Shown: positions 16,783 to 25,548 of the stretch, piece by piece
Layout of the letters: each line of letters starts with the position of its first letter
Numbering within the stretch: position 1 is the first letter of the stretch
Source: Solobacterium sp.
Lineage (GTDB): Bacteria; Bacillota_I; Bacilli_A; Erysipelotrichales; Erysipelotrichaceae
Direction: 5' to 3'
Assembly (NCBI GenBank): GCA_017543005.1
Contig: JAFWEA010000100.1
Location: 1 to 48,524 of the forward strand
DNA length: 48,524 nt
Translations under genes and position numbers: made by a program
The notes under the pieces: model-generated
Seen by the model: only the letters and a program-made list of their open reading frames with translations
Told to the model about the DNA's origin: nothing
Database searches by the model: none

Positions 16783-17583
16783 TTACTTGCTTAATTCAAT
16801 GGCCCGGTTGATGCATTTTTCATCAGCCCGTTCAACCATGCTGTCGAGGTCTTCGGCTTCAAATACCCGGATGGCTTCGATGGTGGTGCCGCCCTTGGAA
16901 CAGACGGAGGCGATGAAGTCCTCCAGCGGTTTGTCCGGCTCGGCTTCCAGCAGCCTGCCGGAGCCGATCATGGTCTGCACCAGCAGGGTTCTGGCGGTTT
17001 CCGGATCCACGCCGCGGCGGATGACATCCTTCAGGATGCTGTTGAGGAAGTAGTAGAAGTAAGCCGGGGTGCTGCCGTGGACGGCAATGATGTTGTTCAT
17101 CTGGTCTTCCGGAATATCGCGGACAACTCCAAGCGCTTCAAACATGGAGCGGACAAATTCCAGGTCTGCGGCAGCCACATCATCCGTATGGCACATGGCA
17201 GTGGCCCCGCACGATACCATCAGCGGGGTGTTCGGCATGACCCGGATGACCGGGATACTGCCGGCCAGATCCCGGATGTGCTGCATGGACAGGGCGGCAA
17301 CGATGGACAGCAGGCAGTCAATCGGGACGCCGCTGAGTTTCGGCAGGACCGAATCAACGACCTGCGGGGTAACGGCCAGCAGGACGACATGCGCTGACGC
17401 GGCCAGTTCGGCTTCGCTGTCAAACAGGGCAAAGCCGAGTTCCGCACAGTTGTTCCGGATGGTTTCAGACGGATCGAATACGGCGATTTCTTCTGCTTTC
17501 AGCAGGCCGCGGTTCAATGCACCCCTGGCAATGGACATGCCCATGTGGCCGCAGCCGATGAATCCGAGTCGATACTGTTTCAT
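16783..17583 (-). CDS. proC: pyrroline-5-carboxylate reductase
   Basis: ProC reduces pyrroline-5-carboxylate to proline with NAD(P)H. The Rossmann motif is GFIGCGHMGMSIARG at the start. Later family motifs are VIRVMPNTPLMVSCGATAM and the C-terminal helix region HGSTPAYFYYFLNSI then SKGGTTIEAIRVFE, the conserved ProC signature. I chose the ATG ending at 17583 (MKQYRLGF) because AAAGGAG lies 8 bases before it; a longer frame begins upstream of that SD. The length of 266 residues is normal. It is a single-gene unit, divergent from priA. Confidence 0.95.
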   Translation of the reverse strand: MKQYRLGFIGCGHMGMSIARGALNRGLLKAEEIAVFDPSETIRNNCAELGFALFDSEAELAASAHVVLLAVTPQVVDSVLPKLSGVPIDCLLSIVAALSMQHIRDLAGSIPVIRVMPNTPLMVSCGATAMCHTDDVAAADLEFVRSMFEALGVVRDIPEDQMNNIIAVHGSTPAYFYYFLNSILKDVIRRGVDPETARTLLVQTMIGSGRLLEAEPDKPLEDFIASVCSKGGTTIEAIRVFEAEDLDSMVERADEKCINRAIELSK

Positions 17584-17609
17584 ATAGTTTTCTCCTTTAA
17601 ACAAATATC

Positions 17610-17615
17610 ATTATA
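17610..17615 (-). promoter_or_regulatory. probable -10 box of proC
   Basis: This is a perfect TATAAT on the minus strand, 26 bases upstream of the chosen proC start. The -35 region (CTGCAC about 18 bases up) is weak. Confidence 0.55.
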
Positions 17616-17655
17616 TGGCAAACAAGTGCCGGGTGCAGGGAAAAACAATTTACGG

Positions 17656-17661
17656 TAGAAT
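17656..17661 (+). promoter_or_regulatory. -10 box of priA, placing the transcript start at the ATG
   Basis: TAGAAT ends 9 bases before the priA ATG at 17671, so RNA synthesis would begin within about 3 bases of the start codon. No SD is present between. The ATG overlaps the 10-bp palindrome ATGACGTCAT (17663-17672). Confidence 0.55.
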
Positions 17662-17670
17662 AATGACGTC

Positions 17671-19836
17671 ATGTATATCGTAAATCTGTGGATCGAGCAC
17701 CCGGTAAGGGGGCTGGATCAGACATTCAGTTATCTGTATGAAAAGGAACTTGCGTCCGGGGTCCGGGTGCAGGTTGATTTCAACGGGCGCAAGCTGATCG
17801 GCTTCGTGGAAAACAGCGTCCCGGCCGACCGGGACGAGGCTGCCCTCAGACAGCAGTACGGCTATGCCCTGAAACATATCGATGATGTTCTGGATGAGGA
17901 ACCGCTGCTGACCGAGGAACTGCATGATCTGGCCATGTGGATGGCGGATGCTACCCTGGCCCCGCGGATTGCCTGTTTCCAGGCGATGCTGCCGGGGAAA
18001 GTCAAGCCGCAGTCCGGCAAGGAGAGTGTGGTCAGGGAAAACTGGATCCGGATCAGTGACGCCGAAGTCAGCCTGACCCCGAAACAGCTGGAAGCGTATG
18101 TATACGTCCGGGATCATCAGCCGCTGCGCTACAGTGAGCTGCGCCGGCTCTATCCCAACCAGGCCCGGCAGCTGATCGAAAAGGGGGCTGCCGTGCTGGA
18201 AAGCCGGGAACGGGAAGCCGGTTCACTGGCGCTGGAAGAGACATCGGATTCCCTGAAACTGAATGAGGTTCAGGACGCAGCCATGAAGGAGATCGAAACC
18301 AGTGATGATCCGGTTTTCCTGCTGCATGGCGTGACCGGGTCGGGCAAGACGGAAATCTATCTGCAGATGGCCGAAAAGGCCCTGAAAGCCGGCCGGCAGG
18401 TGCTGATCCTGGTGCCGGAAATCGGGCTGACCCCGCAGATGATCGAACGGGTCCAGAGCCGCTTCGGCATGGATCTGGCCATCTATCATTCGGCTCTGAA
18501 TGCCCAGGAGAAATATGAACAGTACCGCAAGGTGAAGACCGGCCGGGCAGCGATTGTCGTCGGCACCCGCAGCGCGGTATTCCTGCCATTCCGGGATCTC
18601 GGGCTGATCGTGCTGGATGAAGAACATGATTCCTCCTATAAACAGGAGAACCAGCCGGCCTATCACTGCCGGGATGTGGCTATCTGGCGGGGCCGCTACC
18701 ATCACTGCAAGGTGATCCTGGGGAGCGCGACGCCATCGCTGGAAAGCTATGCCCGCGGCATCCGCAGTGTATACCATCTGGTGAAGCTGCCGGAACGGGT
18801 GAACCGGTCGATGCCGGAAATTGAAGTTGTGCCCCTGAAGGACGCATTGCAGAAAGGGGATTCCTATATCCTGACAAAGACGCTGAAAGAGCGTATGCAG
18901 ACCGCCCTGGCGGCGAAGAAACAGGTCATCCTGTTATTGAACCGGCGCGGCTACAGCACCCAGATGCGCTGCCGCAGCTGTCAGGAAGTCATTGTCTGTC
19001 CGCATTGTGATCTGGCGATGAGTTATCACCGTGATGAAAAGATCATGAAGTGCCATGCCTGCGGCACGGTCATGCGGCTGCCGAAATACTGTCCTTCCTG
19101 CGGCCAGCCGGCCGGGTATTCTTCCTACGGGTTCGGGACCCAGCGGCTGGAACAGGACGTGCAGGAGTGCTTCCCGCAGGCCCGGATCCTGCGCATGGAT
19201 GCCGATACCACCGCAGCCAAAAACAGCCACCAGAAGATCCTGGAGCGCTTTGGCCGCAAGGAAGCGGATATCCTGCTCGGGACCCAGATGATTGCCAAGG
19301 GCCTGGATTATCCGGATGTGACCCTGGTCGGCATCATCAACGGGGATGAAGGCCTGAGCCGGACGGATTACCGCAGCTGTGAGACGACGTTTGACCTGCT
19401 GATGCAGGCCAGCGGCCGCAGCGGCCGTTCGGAAGATGCCGGGCGGGTGGTGCTGCAGGTCTATGACCCGGATCACTATGCCGTACGCTGTGCCATCGAG
19501 CAGAATTACGAATCATTCTTCGTCAATGAGATGCGTTTCCGCCATGCCGGCCAGTATCCGCCGTATACCTACATGATTGCCCTGACGGTGATCGGCCGTT
19601 CGCAGAAAGAAGCGGATGAAACGGCCGGGATCCTGAAGGCCCATCTGCAGAATGAAGCATATAAAACGATCGGGGTGATTGCCCTCTTGAAAATACAGGA
19701 CCGGTTCCGCAGCCGGATCCTGCTGAAAGGAAAGGATCTCGATGTCATGCGCAGTGATGTCCGGCGGGCCCTGGCCGACCCGCAGGTCAGTCCGAAACAT
19801 GTGCGCATTGATGTCAATCCGATGACATTGGACTGA
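17671..19836 (+). CDS. priA: primosomal protein N' (replication restart helicase PriA)
   Basis: PriA reloads the replisome at stalled forks. The 721-residue protein has the N-terminal DNA-binding domain (VNLWIEHPVRGLDQTFSY). The helicase core shows Walker A GVTGSGKTEIYL near residue 222, DEEHDSSYK, and GSATPSLES. A double zinc module of eight cysteines follows near residues 434-480 (CRSCQ, CPHC, CHAC, CPSC). The C-terminal helicase part has LLGTQMIAKGLDYPDVTLVG and QASGRSGR. It is shorter than Bacillus PriA (about 800 residues), mostly in the N-terminal region. No SD precedes the ATG. The stop overlaps the rsmB start. Confidence 0.95.
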   Translation: MYIVNLWIEHPVRGLDQTFSYLYEKELASGVRVQVDFNGRKLIGFVENSVPADRDEAALRQQYGYALKHIDDVLDEEPLLTEELHDLAMWMADATLAPRIACFQAMLPGKVKPQSGKESVVRENWIRISDAEVSLTPKQLEAYVYVRDHQPLRYSELRRLYPNQARQLIEKGAAVLESREREAGSLALEETSDSLKLNEVQDAAMKEIETSDDPVFLLHGVTGSGKTEIYLQMAEKALKAGRQVLILVPEIGLTPQMIERVQSRFGMDLAIYHSALNAQEKYEQYRKVKTGRAAIVVGTRSAVFLPFRDLGLIVLDEEHDSSYKQENQPAYHCRDVAIWRGRYHHCKVILGSATPSLESYARGIRSVYHLVKLPERVNRSMPEIEVVPLKDALQKGDSYILTKTLKERMQTALAAKKQVILLLNRRGYSTQMRCRSCQEVIVCPHCDLAMSYHRDEKIMKCHACGTVMRLPKYCPSCGQPAGYSSYGFGTQRLEQDVQECFPQARILRMDADTTAAKNSHQKILERFGRKEADILLGTQMIAKGLDYPDVTLVGIINGDEGLSRTDYRSCETTFDLLMQASGRSGRSEDAGRVVLQVYDPDHYAVRCAIEQNYESFFVNEMRFRHAGQYPPYTYMIALTVIGRSQKEADETAGILKAHLQNEAYKTIGVIALLKIQDRFRSRILLKGKDLDVMRSDVRRALADPQVSPKHVRIDVNPMTLD

Positions 19837-21065
19837 TGAACAATCCCAGAAAAATTGCCCTGGATGCCCTGTACCGGGTCATCCATCAGAATGGATATGC
19901 CAACCTGATCCTGCGCCGCTCGAATGATCTTTCAGCGGCTGATCAGGCGCTGGTTTCGGCACTGGTCTACGGCACGCTGCGCAATTATCACTGGCTGGAA
20001 TACCAGTGGCGCGGCTATGCGGAACGGAAGGTCAGGCCCCAGACCGCGGTCTTATTGGACATGAGCGTGTTCCAGCTTCTGTATCTGGAAAAGATCCCGA
20101 CCTATGCCGTGCTCAGTGAAGCGGTGGAACTGGCGGCCGAGCGGGACCGGAAGTTTGTCAATGCCATCCTCAGAAAGGTTGTCCAGAACGGTGCCCGGCC
20201 GGCGCCGGAAGGGGATGAATTGAAAAAAGCAGCGCTGGAGACCAGCCATCCGGAATGGCTGCTGCGGCTCTGGCAGGCCCACTACGGGGAAGCGGCGGCG
20301 CTGGCCATTGCGGCGCACGATCAGACTTCCGCCGGTGTATACGGGCGTATCAACCGTCTGAAGATCAATCCGCAAAAGTTGCAGGAACATCCTGCCGTGA
20401 CCATGCTGGAAAATGACTGTTTCCGCTATGCCGGGGTATTGAGCCGGACGGAGTGGTTCAAAGCCGGCCAGGTCATTATCCAGGACCGGGCCGCCCAGCT
20501 GATCCCGCATTATCTCGATGTAAAGCCGGGCATGAAGGTGCTCGATCTCTGCGCGGCACCGGGAACGAAAACCCAGCAGATCGCAGTGCTGATGGAGAAC
20601 CGGGGTGAACTGATCGCCAATGATGTCAATCCGGGCCGGGTGAAGCTGATCGAACAGCTGATGGAAAAAACCGGCGTCACCATCTGCCAGACCGCCGTGC
20701 AGGACGCTTCCGTCCCGGTGGAAGCATGGCAGGATGGCTTTGACCGGGTGCTGGCCGATGCGCCGTGTTCGGGGCTGGGGGATCTGCGCCACAAGCCGGA
20801 AATCCGCCTGCATGTCACGCCGGAGAGCATTGATGAACTGGTCCGTCTGCAGCAGCAGATTCTCGACTGCAGCGCGGCTTATGTGCGTGCTGGCGGTATC
20901 CTGGTCTACAGCACCTGTACTCTGAACCGCAAGGAAAACGAAGGCCAGGTGCAGTCTTTCCTGAAGCGGCATCCTGAATTTGTCCTGAATAAAGAGAAAA
21001 CCTGCCTGCCGCAGGAGCTGGACAGTGACGGGTTCTACATGGCGCAATTGACAAGAATTTCATAG
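19836..21065 (+). CDS. rsmB: 16S rRNA (cytosine-967 C5) methyltransferase RsmB
   Basis: RsmB makes m5C967 in 16S rRNA using S-adenosylmethionine. The 409-residue protein has an N-terminal NusB-like domain (ALDALYRVIHQNGYANLIL, VYGTLRNYHWL). The methyltransferase domain shows the SAM loop LDLCAAPGTKTQQIA, motif IV DAPCSGLGDLRHKPEI, and the catalytic cysteine in YSTCTLNRKENEGQV. The start overlaps the priA stop by one base. In many Gram-positives def and fmt lie between priA and rsmB; here they are absent and the genes abut directly. Confidence 0.95.
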   Translation: MNNPRKIALDALYRVIHQNGYANLILRRSNDLSAADQALVSALVYGTLRNYHWLEYQWRGYAERKVRPQTAVLLDMSVFQLLYLEKIPTYAVLSEAVELAAERDRKFVNAILRKVVQNGARPAPEGDELKKAALETSHPEWLLRLWQAHYGEAAALAIAAHDQTSAGVYGRINRLKINPQKLQEHPAVTMLENDCFRYAGVLSRTEWFKAGQVIIQDRAAQLIPHYLDVKPGMKVLDLCAAPGTKTQQIAVLMENRGELIANDVNPGRVKLIEQLMEKTGVTICQTAVQDASVPVEAWQDGFDRVLADAPCSGLGDLRHKPEIRLHVTPESIDELVRLQQQILDCSAAYVRAGGILVYSTCTLNRKENEGQVQSFLKRHPEFVLNKEKTCLPQELDSDGFYMAQLTRIS

Positions 21066-21073
21066 CCGGAGTG

Positions 21074-21082
21074 TGATAGAAT
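21074..21082 (+). promoter_or_regulatory. extended -10 promoter of rlmN, probable leaderless start
   Basis: TG, one base, TAGAAT ends at 21082, and the rlmN ATG begins at 21090. This 7-base gap puts the likely transcript start on the A of the ATG. No SD lies in usable range. Confidence 0.6.
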
Positions 21083-21089
21083 ATAGACC

Positions 21090-22133
21090 ATGCGGACAAT
21101 ATATGATCTTACCCTGAAACAAATGGAGGAAATGCTGGCGGAGAAAGGCCAGAAGTCCTACCGGGCAAAGCAGCTGTATGCCTGGCTGTACCGGAAACAG
21201 GTCTCTTCTTTTGATGAGATGACCGATCTGCCGGCAGTCCTGATCAGCGAACTGAAAAACGAATACTGCCTCATGCCGGTTACCCTGGTGGAAAAACAGG
21301 TCGCCAGGGACCTGACCGCAAAATATCTGTTTGAACTGCAGGACGGAAGCACCATTGAATCCGTACTGATGCATTTTAATTTCGGCGAAAGTGTCTGTGT
21401 GACGACCCAGGTCGGCTGCAGCATGGGCTGCACGTTCTGCGCATCCGGCCTGCTGAAGAAACAGCGGGACCTGACGGCCGGGGAAATTGTCGGCCAGATC
21501 ATGTATATCCAGAAGGAACTGGCGGCCGAAGGCAAGCGGGTGGACAACGTCGTGGTCATGGGCACGGGTGAACCGTTTGACAACTATGACAACGTCATGG
21601 ACTTCTGCAAGGTGATCAACAGTGATCTCGGCCTGAGCATCGGCGCCCGGCATATTACGATTTCAACCTGCGGCATCATCCCGAAGATCCGGGCGTTCGC
21701 GGCGGAACATCTCCAGTACAACCTGGCGATTTCCCTGCATGCCCCGACGGATGAACTGCGGACCAGGCTCATGCCGGTCAATAAGGCATATCCGCTGGCG
21801 GATCTGATGGCCGCGCTGCGTCAGTACAGCGAGGATAACCACCGCCGGCTGACGTTTGAATATATTCTGCTGAAAGGGGTCAATGATTCCGATGAACAGG
21901 CGAAGATGCTGGCGGACCTGGTCCGGGGCATGAATGCCTATGTGAATCTGATTCCCTACAATGAAGTCGATGAAAACGGCTATCATTCCGTCGATGACAA
22001 GGCGGCGCTGCACTTCTATGACGTGCTGATGAAAAACGGCGTCAAGGCAACGCTGCGGACGCGTCACGGCGAAGATATCGATGCGGCCTGCGGACAGCTG
22101 CGGGCAAAGCACGAAAGGAATAAAAAGAATTAA
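21090..22133 (+). CDS. rlmN: dual-specificity RNA methyltransferase RlmN
   Basis: RlmN is a radical-SAM enzyme that adds the C2 methyl of A2503 in 23S rRNA and A37 in some tRNAs. The 347-residue sequence has the cluster motif CSMGCTFCASG near residue 110. It also has VVMGTGEPFDNYDNV and, near the C-terminus, the methyl-carrying cysteine region RHGEDIDAACGQL. It lies between rsmB and stp as in Bacillus. The start has a promoter right next to it and no SD. The stop overlaps the stp ATG by one base. Confidence 0.97.
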   Translation: MRTIYDLTLKQMEEMLAEKGQKSYRAKQLYAWLYRKQVSSFDEMTDLPAVLISELKNEYCLMPVTLVEKQVARDLTAKYLFELQDGSTIESVLMHFNFGESVCVTTQVGCSMGCTFCASGLLKKQRDLTAGEIVGQIMYIQKELAAEGKRVDNVVVMGTGEPFDNYDNVMDFCKVINSDLGLSIGARHITISTCGIIPKIRAFAAEHLQYNLAISLHAPTDELRTRLMPVNKAYPLADLMAALRQYSEDNHRRLTFEYILLKGVNDSDEQAKMLADLVRGMNAYVNLIPYNEVDENGYHSVDDKAALHFYDVLMKNGVKATLRTRHGEDIDAACGQLRAKHERNKKN

Positions 22134-22882
22134 TGAAATACTGCGGCACGACCGACCGCGGGAAACTGCGCAAAAGCAATCAGGACAACTACGTCATCGC
22201 GACCAACCGGAACGGTGATGTTTTTGCCATTGTCTGTGACGGCATCGGCGGCGGCCGCGGCGGGGATATTGCCAGCCGCATGACCGTGAATTACTTCTCC
22301 GAACTGTTCGCGGATCACGGCGGTTTCGAGTCGGCCAGTGATGCCAAATACTGGCTGCGGATCAACATTGCGGAAATCAACCGGCGGATCTTCCAGCGCG
22401 GCAAGGACCAGGAGGAACTGCGCGGCATGGGCACAACCATGTGCGGCGTACTGAAATCCTCGGTGGGCACCTTCGTGGTCAATATCGGGGACAGCCGGGC
22501 CTATTCCTGGCGGCAGGACAGCGGCCTGAAGCAGCTGACCATTGATCATACGCTGGTACAGGATATGATCATGCACGGGGAAATCACCCGCAAGGAAGCG
22601 GAGAACTATCCCCGCAAGAATGTTCTGACCAATGCCCTGGGGGTTTGGGAGAGCGTGCGCAGCGACATTGACACGCACCCGGAAGCAGTGCAGGGGTATC
22701 TGATCTGCAGCGACGGGCTGCACGGTTATGTCAACGAAAAGAACATTGCCAAAATCGTCATGACCAAAGGCCGGGATCCGGCCCTGAAGGTCCGCAGACT
22801 GGTCAAGGCGGCACTCGATGCCGGTGGCTTCGACAATATTACGGTGATTCTGATTGATCTGGAAGGGGAGGATGCAGCATGA
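22133..22882 (+). CDS. stp: PP2C-type serine/threonine phosphatase (Stp/PrpC)
   Basis: This phosphatase reverses PrkC phosphorylation. The 249-residue PP2C fold shows TDRGKLRKSNQDNYVI at the start with the metal-binding Asp, VCDGIGGGRGGDIAS, GTTMCGVL, NIGDSRAYSW, and the final GGFDNITVILIDLE. The metal ligands of the PP2C core are all visible. It overlaps rlmN upstream and prkC downstream (ATGA at 22879), so phosphatase and kinase are probably translationally coupled. Confidence 0.95.
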   Translation: MKYCGTTDRGKLRKSNQDNYVIATNRNGDVFAIVCDGIGGGRGGDIASRMTVNYFSELFADHGGFESASDAKYWLRINIAEINRRIFQRGKDQEELRGMGTTMCGVLKSSVGTFVVNIGDSRAYSWRQDSGLKQLTIDHTLVQDMIMHGEITRKEAENYPRKNVLTNALGVWESVRSDIDTHPEAVQGYLICSDGLHGYVNEKNIAKIVMTKGRDPALKVRRLVKAALDAGGFDNITVILIDLEGEDAA

Positions 22883-24672
22883 GCAACAATATGATTGCAA
22901 ATCGGTATGAAGTCTTCCAGCATATCGGCCAGGGCGGCATGGCAGATGTTTTCCTGGCGGTTGACACCATCCTCAACCGGCATGTAGCCATCAAGATCCT
23001 CCGCAGCGAACTGTGCACCGATGCGGTGTCCGTGCTGCGCTTTGAGCGGGAAGCCCAGGCGGCGACGGCGCTGTCGCATCCCAATATCGTGGAAATCTAT
23101 GATGTCGGCGAATACAAGGGACATCATTACATCGTCATGGAATACGTGCCCGGCAAGACATTGAAACAGGTCATCCGGGACCGCGGGGCGCTGCTGAAGG
23201 AAGAGGCTGTCGACATTGCCAAGCAGCTGGTTTCAGCGACGGCAGAAGCCCACCGGCGGGGTATCATCCACCGGGATATCAAGCCCCAGAATGTCATCGT
23301 CAAATCCGACGGTTCAATCAAGATCCTGGACTTCGGCATTGCCCTGGCCAAGGGCAGCATGCAGCTGACGCAGGCCAACAATGTCATGGGCTCGGTGCAC
23401 TATCTGGCGCCGGAGCTGGCCCGGGGCGAACCGGCTACGGTGCAGAGCGATATCTACGCGCTGGGCATCGTGCTGTATGAAATGCTGACCGGGGATGTGC
23501 CGTTCAAGGCGGAAAATGCCGTCCAGGTTGCCCTGATGCAGATGCGCAACGAGCTGCCGGACTGCCAGAAGATCAATCCGACCATTCCGATGTCGGTAGC
23601 CAATATCATCACCAAGGCAACGGCCAAGGACAAGAGCCAGCGGTATCAGAACTGTCAGGAGATGCTGAATGAACTGCGGGTCTGCCTGCTGCCGGAGAAC
23701 CTCAACCAGCCCAAACTGGTGCTGAAGCCGGCCCCGAAGGAACGCCGTCCGGCGGCCCCGGAACAGACCCATGCCATGCCGGTGGTCAATGACAACCGCA
23801 TCATCGCCAACACCGGTCATCAGAAGAAACAGCGGGATGCGACGGCCCCGCAGAAGGTGGTCCGTCCGGCTGTCCAGAAGAAGCCGAAGAAGCGTCTGCT
23901 GAACCGGATCGCCCTGGCGGTGCTGATCATGCTGCTCAGCCTGCTGGCCATCAGCGGCATCTACTTTGCCCTGAGCCTGAGCGGGATTCTTTCCCCGCGG
24001 GTTGAAGCCATCGTGGTACCGGATATTGTCGGCATGACCCTGACGGAAGCCAAGGAAGTCTGCACGAACAGCAACCTTGTCCTGGATACTTCCAACGTTA
24101 CATATACCCTGACCGAAAGCACCGAGAAGGGCCGCATCATTGCGGTGGAACCGGCGATCGGCACGGAAATCGAAACCGGCTCCCGCATCACGGTCACCGT
24201 CTCCAGCGGCGTTTATGCCCTGGCGGATGATTTTGTCGGCATGAATATCGGTGCGGTCCGGGAGATGATTTCAAATCCGAGCGCCGAAAACCGGGACAGA
24301 TACCGGAATATCGTGCTGACTGTGGCCGAGCAGGACAGCGACACTGCCCAGCCGGGTGAAATCATCGCCCAGGAACTGCTGGAGCCCGGCATGCCGTACA
24401 ACCCCGAAACCAAGACGGAAATGCGGCTGGTCTATGCCAGCTATCCGGTCATTGTGATCCCCGGCAATATCGAGGGGATGGCCGTGGATGAAGCGGCGGC
24501 CCTGCTGGAAGGCATGGGTGTGCGGGTGCTGACCAGCAACCTGGACTACAGCTCCCTGCCGCAGGAACAGATCGATCAGCTGCAGTTCGGCATCGTCATC
24601 AAGTCCGATCCCGAAATGGGCAGCGAATATACCCAGCGGGAAGACAACTACATCACATTATTCTTTTATTGA
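22879..24672 (+). CDS. prkC: PASTA-domain serine/threonine kinase (PrkC/Stk)
   Basis: This is the membrane Ser/Thr kinase that senses cell-wall fragments. The kinase domain (residues 1 to about 270) has GQGGMADVFLA, the lysine in HVAIKIL, the catalytic loop IIHRDIKPQNVIV, and LDFGIAL. A basic linker leads to one membrane helix at about 343-366. The extracellular part carries about three PASTA-like repeats, beginning VPDIVGMTLTEAKEVC near 380; the second is divergent. At 597 residues it is slightly shorter than Bacillus PrkC. Its place after stp and before rsgA is conserved. Confidence 0.95.
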   Translation: MSNNMIANRYEVFQHIGQGGMADVFLAVDTILNRHVAIKILRSELCTDAVSVLRFEREAQAATALSHPNIVEIYDVGEYKGHHYIVMEYVPGKTLKQVIRDRGALLKEEAVDIAKQLVSATAEAHRRGIIHRDIKPQNVIVKSDGSIKILDFGIALAKGSMQLTQANNVMGSVHYLAPELARGEPATVQSDIYALGIVLYEMLTGDVPFKAENAVQVALMQMRNELPDCQKINPTIPMSVANIITKATAKDKSQRYQNCQEMLNELRVCLLPENLNQPKLVLKPAPKERRPAAPEQTHAMPVVNDNRIIANTGHQKKQRDATAPQKVVRPAVQKKPKKRLLNRIALAVLIMLLSLLAISGIYFALSLSGILSPRVEAIVVPDIVGMTLTEAKEVCTNSNLVLDTSNVTYTLTESTEKGRIIAVEPAIGTEIETGSRITVTVSSGVYALADDFVGMNIGAVREMISNPSAENRDRYRNIVLTVAEQDSDTAQPGEIIAQELLEPGMPYNPETKTEMRLVYASYPVIVIPGNIEGMAVDEAAALLEGMGVRVLTSNLDYSSLPQEQIDQLQFGIVIKSDPEMGSEYTQREDNYITLFFY

Positions 24673-24684
24673 TAACAGCAGGAA

Positions 24685-25548
24685 ATGAAGGCCAGAATCG
24701 TTAAAATCATATCCAAGAACTATCAGGTACTGACTGATGCCGGTGAGCGGCTCGATGCCCTGGTGATGGGAAAAGTCCGCCTGCAGACCGTGCCGCTGGC
24801 CGGGGATGAGGTGGAAATCGAGCAGATTGACGGCCGCTGGGCCATTCAGAAAGTACTGCCCCGGCGCAACCGGCTGATCCGGCCGGCTGTGGCCAATGTG
24901 GATCAGGCCATCATCGTCATGAGTGTCAGGGATCCGGATTTTTCCACGGCCCTGGTGGACCGGCTCAGTTTCCTGATTGTGCATGCCGGCGTGCAGCCGC
25001 TGCTGTGTGTGACCAAGACGGACCTGGGCATCCCGGATGACGTGGAAAAGGCCATCCGTGAATATGAACAGGGACCGATGCAGGTCATCCGGACCCGCAA
25101 GGACGTGCTCGAGCCGCAGCTCGCCGATATCCTGAAAGATAAGATTTCGGTGCTGACGGGACAGTCCGGGGCCGGCAAGTCGACACTGCTGAACGGTCTG
25201 AACCCGGATTTCCATCTGGCCACCCAGGAGATCTCCAAGGCCCTGGGCCGCGGCCGCCACACCACAAGGCATAACGAACTGCACGAGGTGGCAGGGGGCC
25301 TGGTGGCGGATACGCCGGGCTTCAGTTCCCTGGAATTCAATCACATGTCACTGGATGACCTGGCCTGGAGCGTTCTCGAATTTCAGCCGTATCTCGGCCA
25401 CTGCCGGTTCAATGACTGCATGCATATGGATGAACCCGGCTGCGCGGTCAAGCAGGCTGTGGAAGCGGGCATCATCCCGCAGATCAGATATGACAACTAT
25501 CTCAGCATCGCAAAGCTGATTAAACAGCGGAAGGAGCGGTATATATGA
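24685..25548 (+). CDS. rsgA: ribosome small subunit GTPase RsgA
   Basis: RsgA is a circularly permuted GTPase that checks 30S subunit maturation; in Gram-positives it is also a PrkC substrate. The 287-residue protein has an N-terminal OB fold (GDEVEIEQIDGRWAIQKVLPRRNRLIRP). The permuted motifs come in the order TKTDL (G4), GQSGAGKSTLLNGL (G1), then DTPGFSSL (G3). A C-terminal zinc module follows (CRFNDCMH then GCAVKQAV). The SD is GCAGGA. Its stop overlaps the rpe start (ATGA). Confidence 0.96.
   Translation: MKARIVKIISKNYQVLTDAGERLDALVMGKVRLQTVPLAGDEVEIEQIDGRWAIQKVLPRRNRLIRPAVANVDQAIIVMSVRDPDFSTALVDRLSFLIVHAGVQPLLCVTKTDLGIPDDVEKAIREYEQGPMQVIRTRKDVLEPQLADILKDKISVLTGQSGAGKSTLLNGLNPDFHLATQEISKALGRGRHTTRHNELHEVAGGLVADTPGFSSLEFNHMSLDDLAWSVLEFQPYLGHCRFNDCMHMDEPGCAVKQAVEAGIIPQIRYDNYLSIAKLIKQRKERYI

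Noticed and set aside
17663..17683. ATG at 17663 as an alternative priA start
   Set aside because: It is out of frame with priA and meets a stop within seven codons.
21048..21076. TTGACA at 21048-21053 as the -35 box of rlmN
   Set aside because: It lies 23 bases from the -10, outside the workable range, so I treat the promoter as extended -10.
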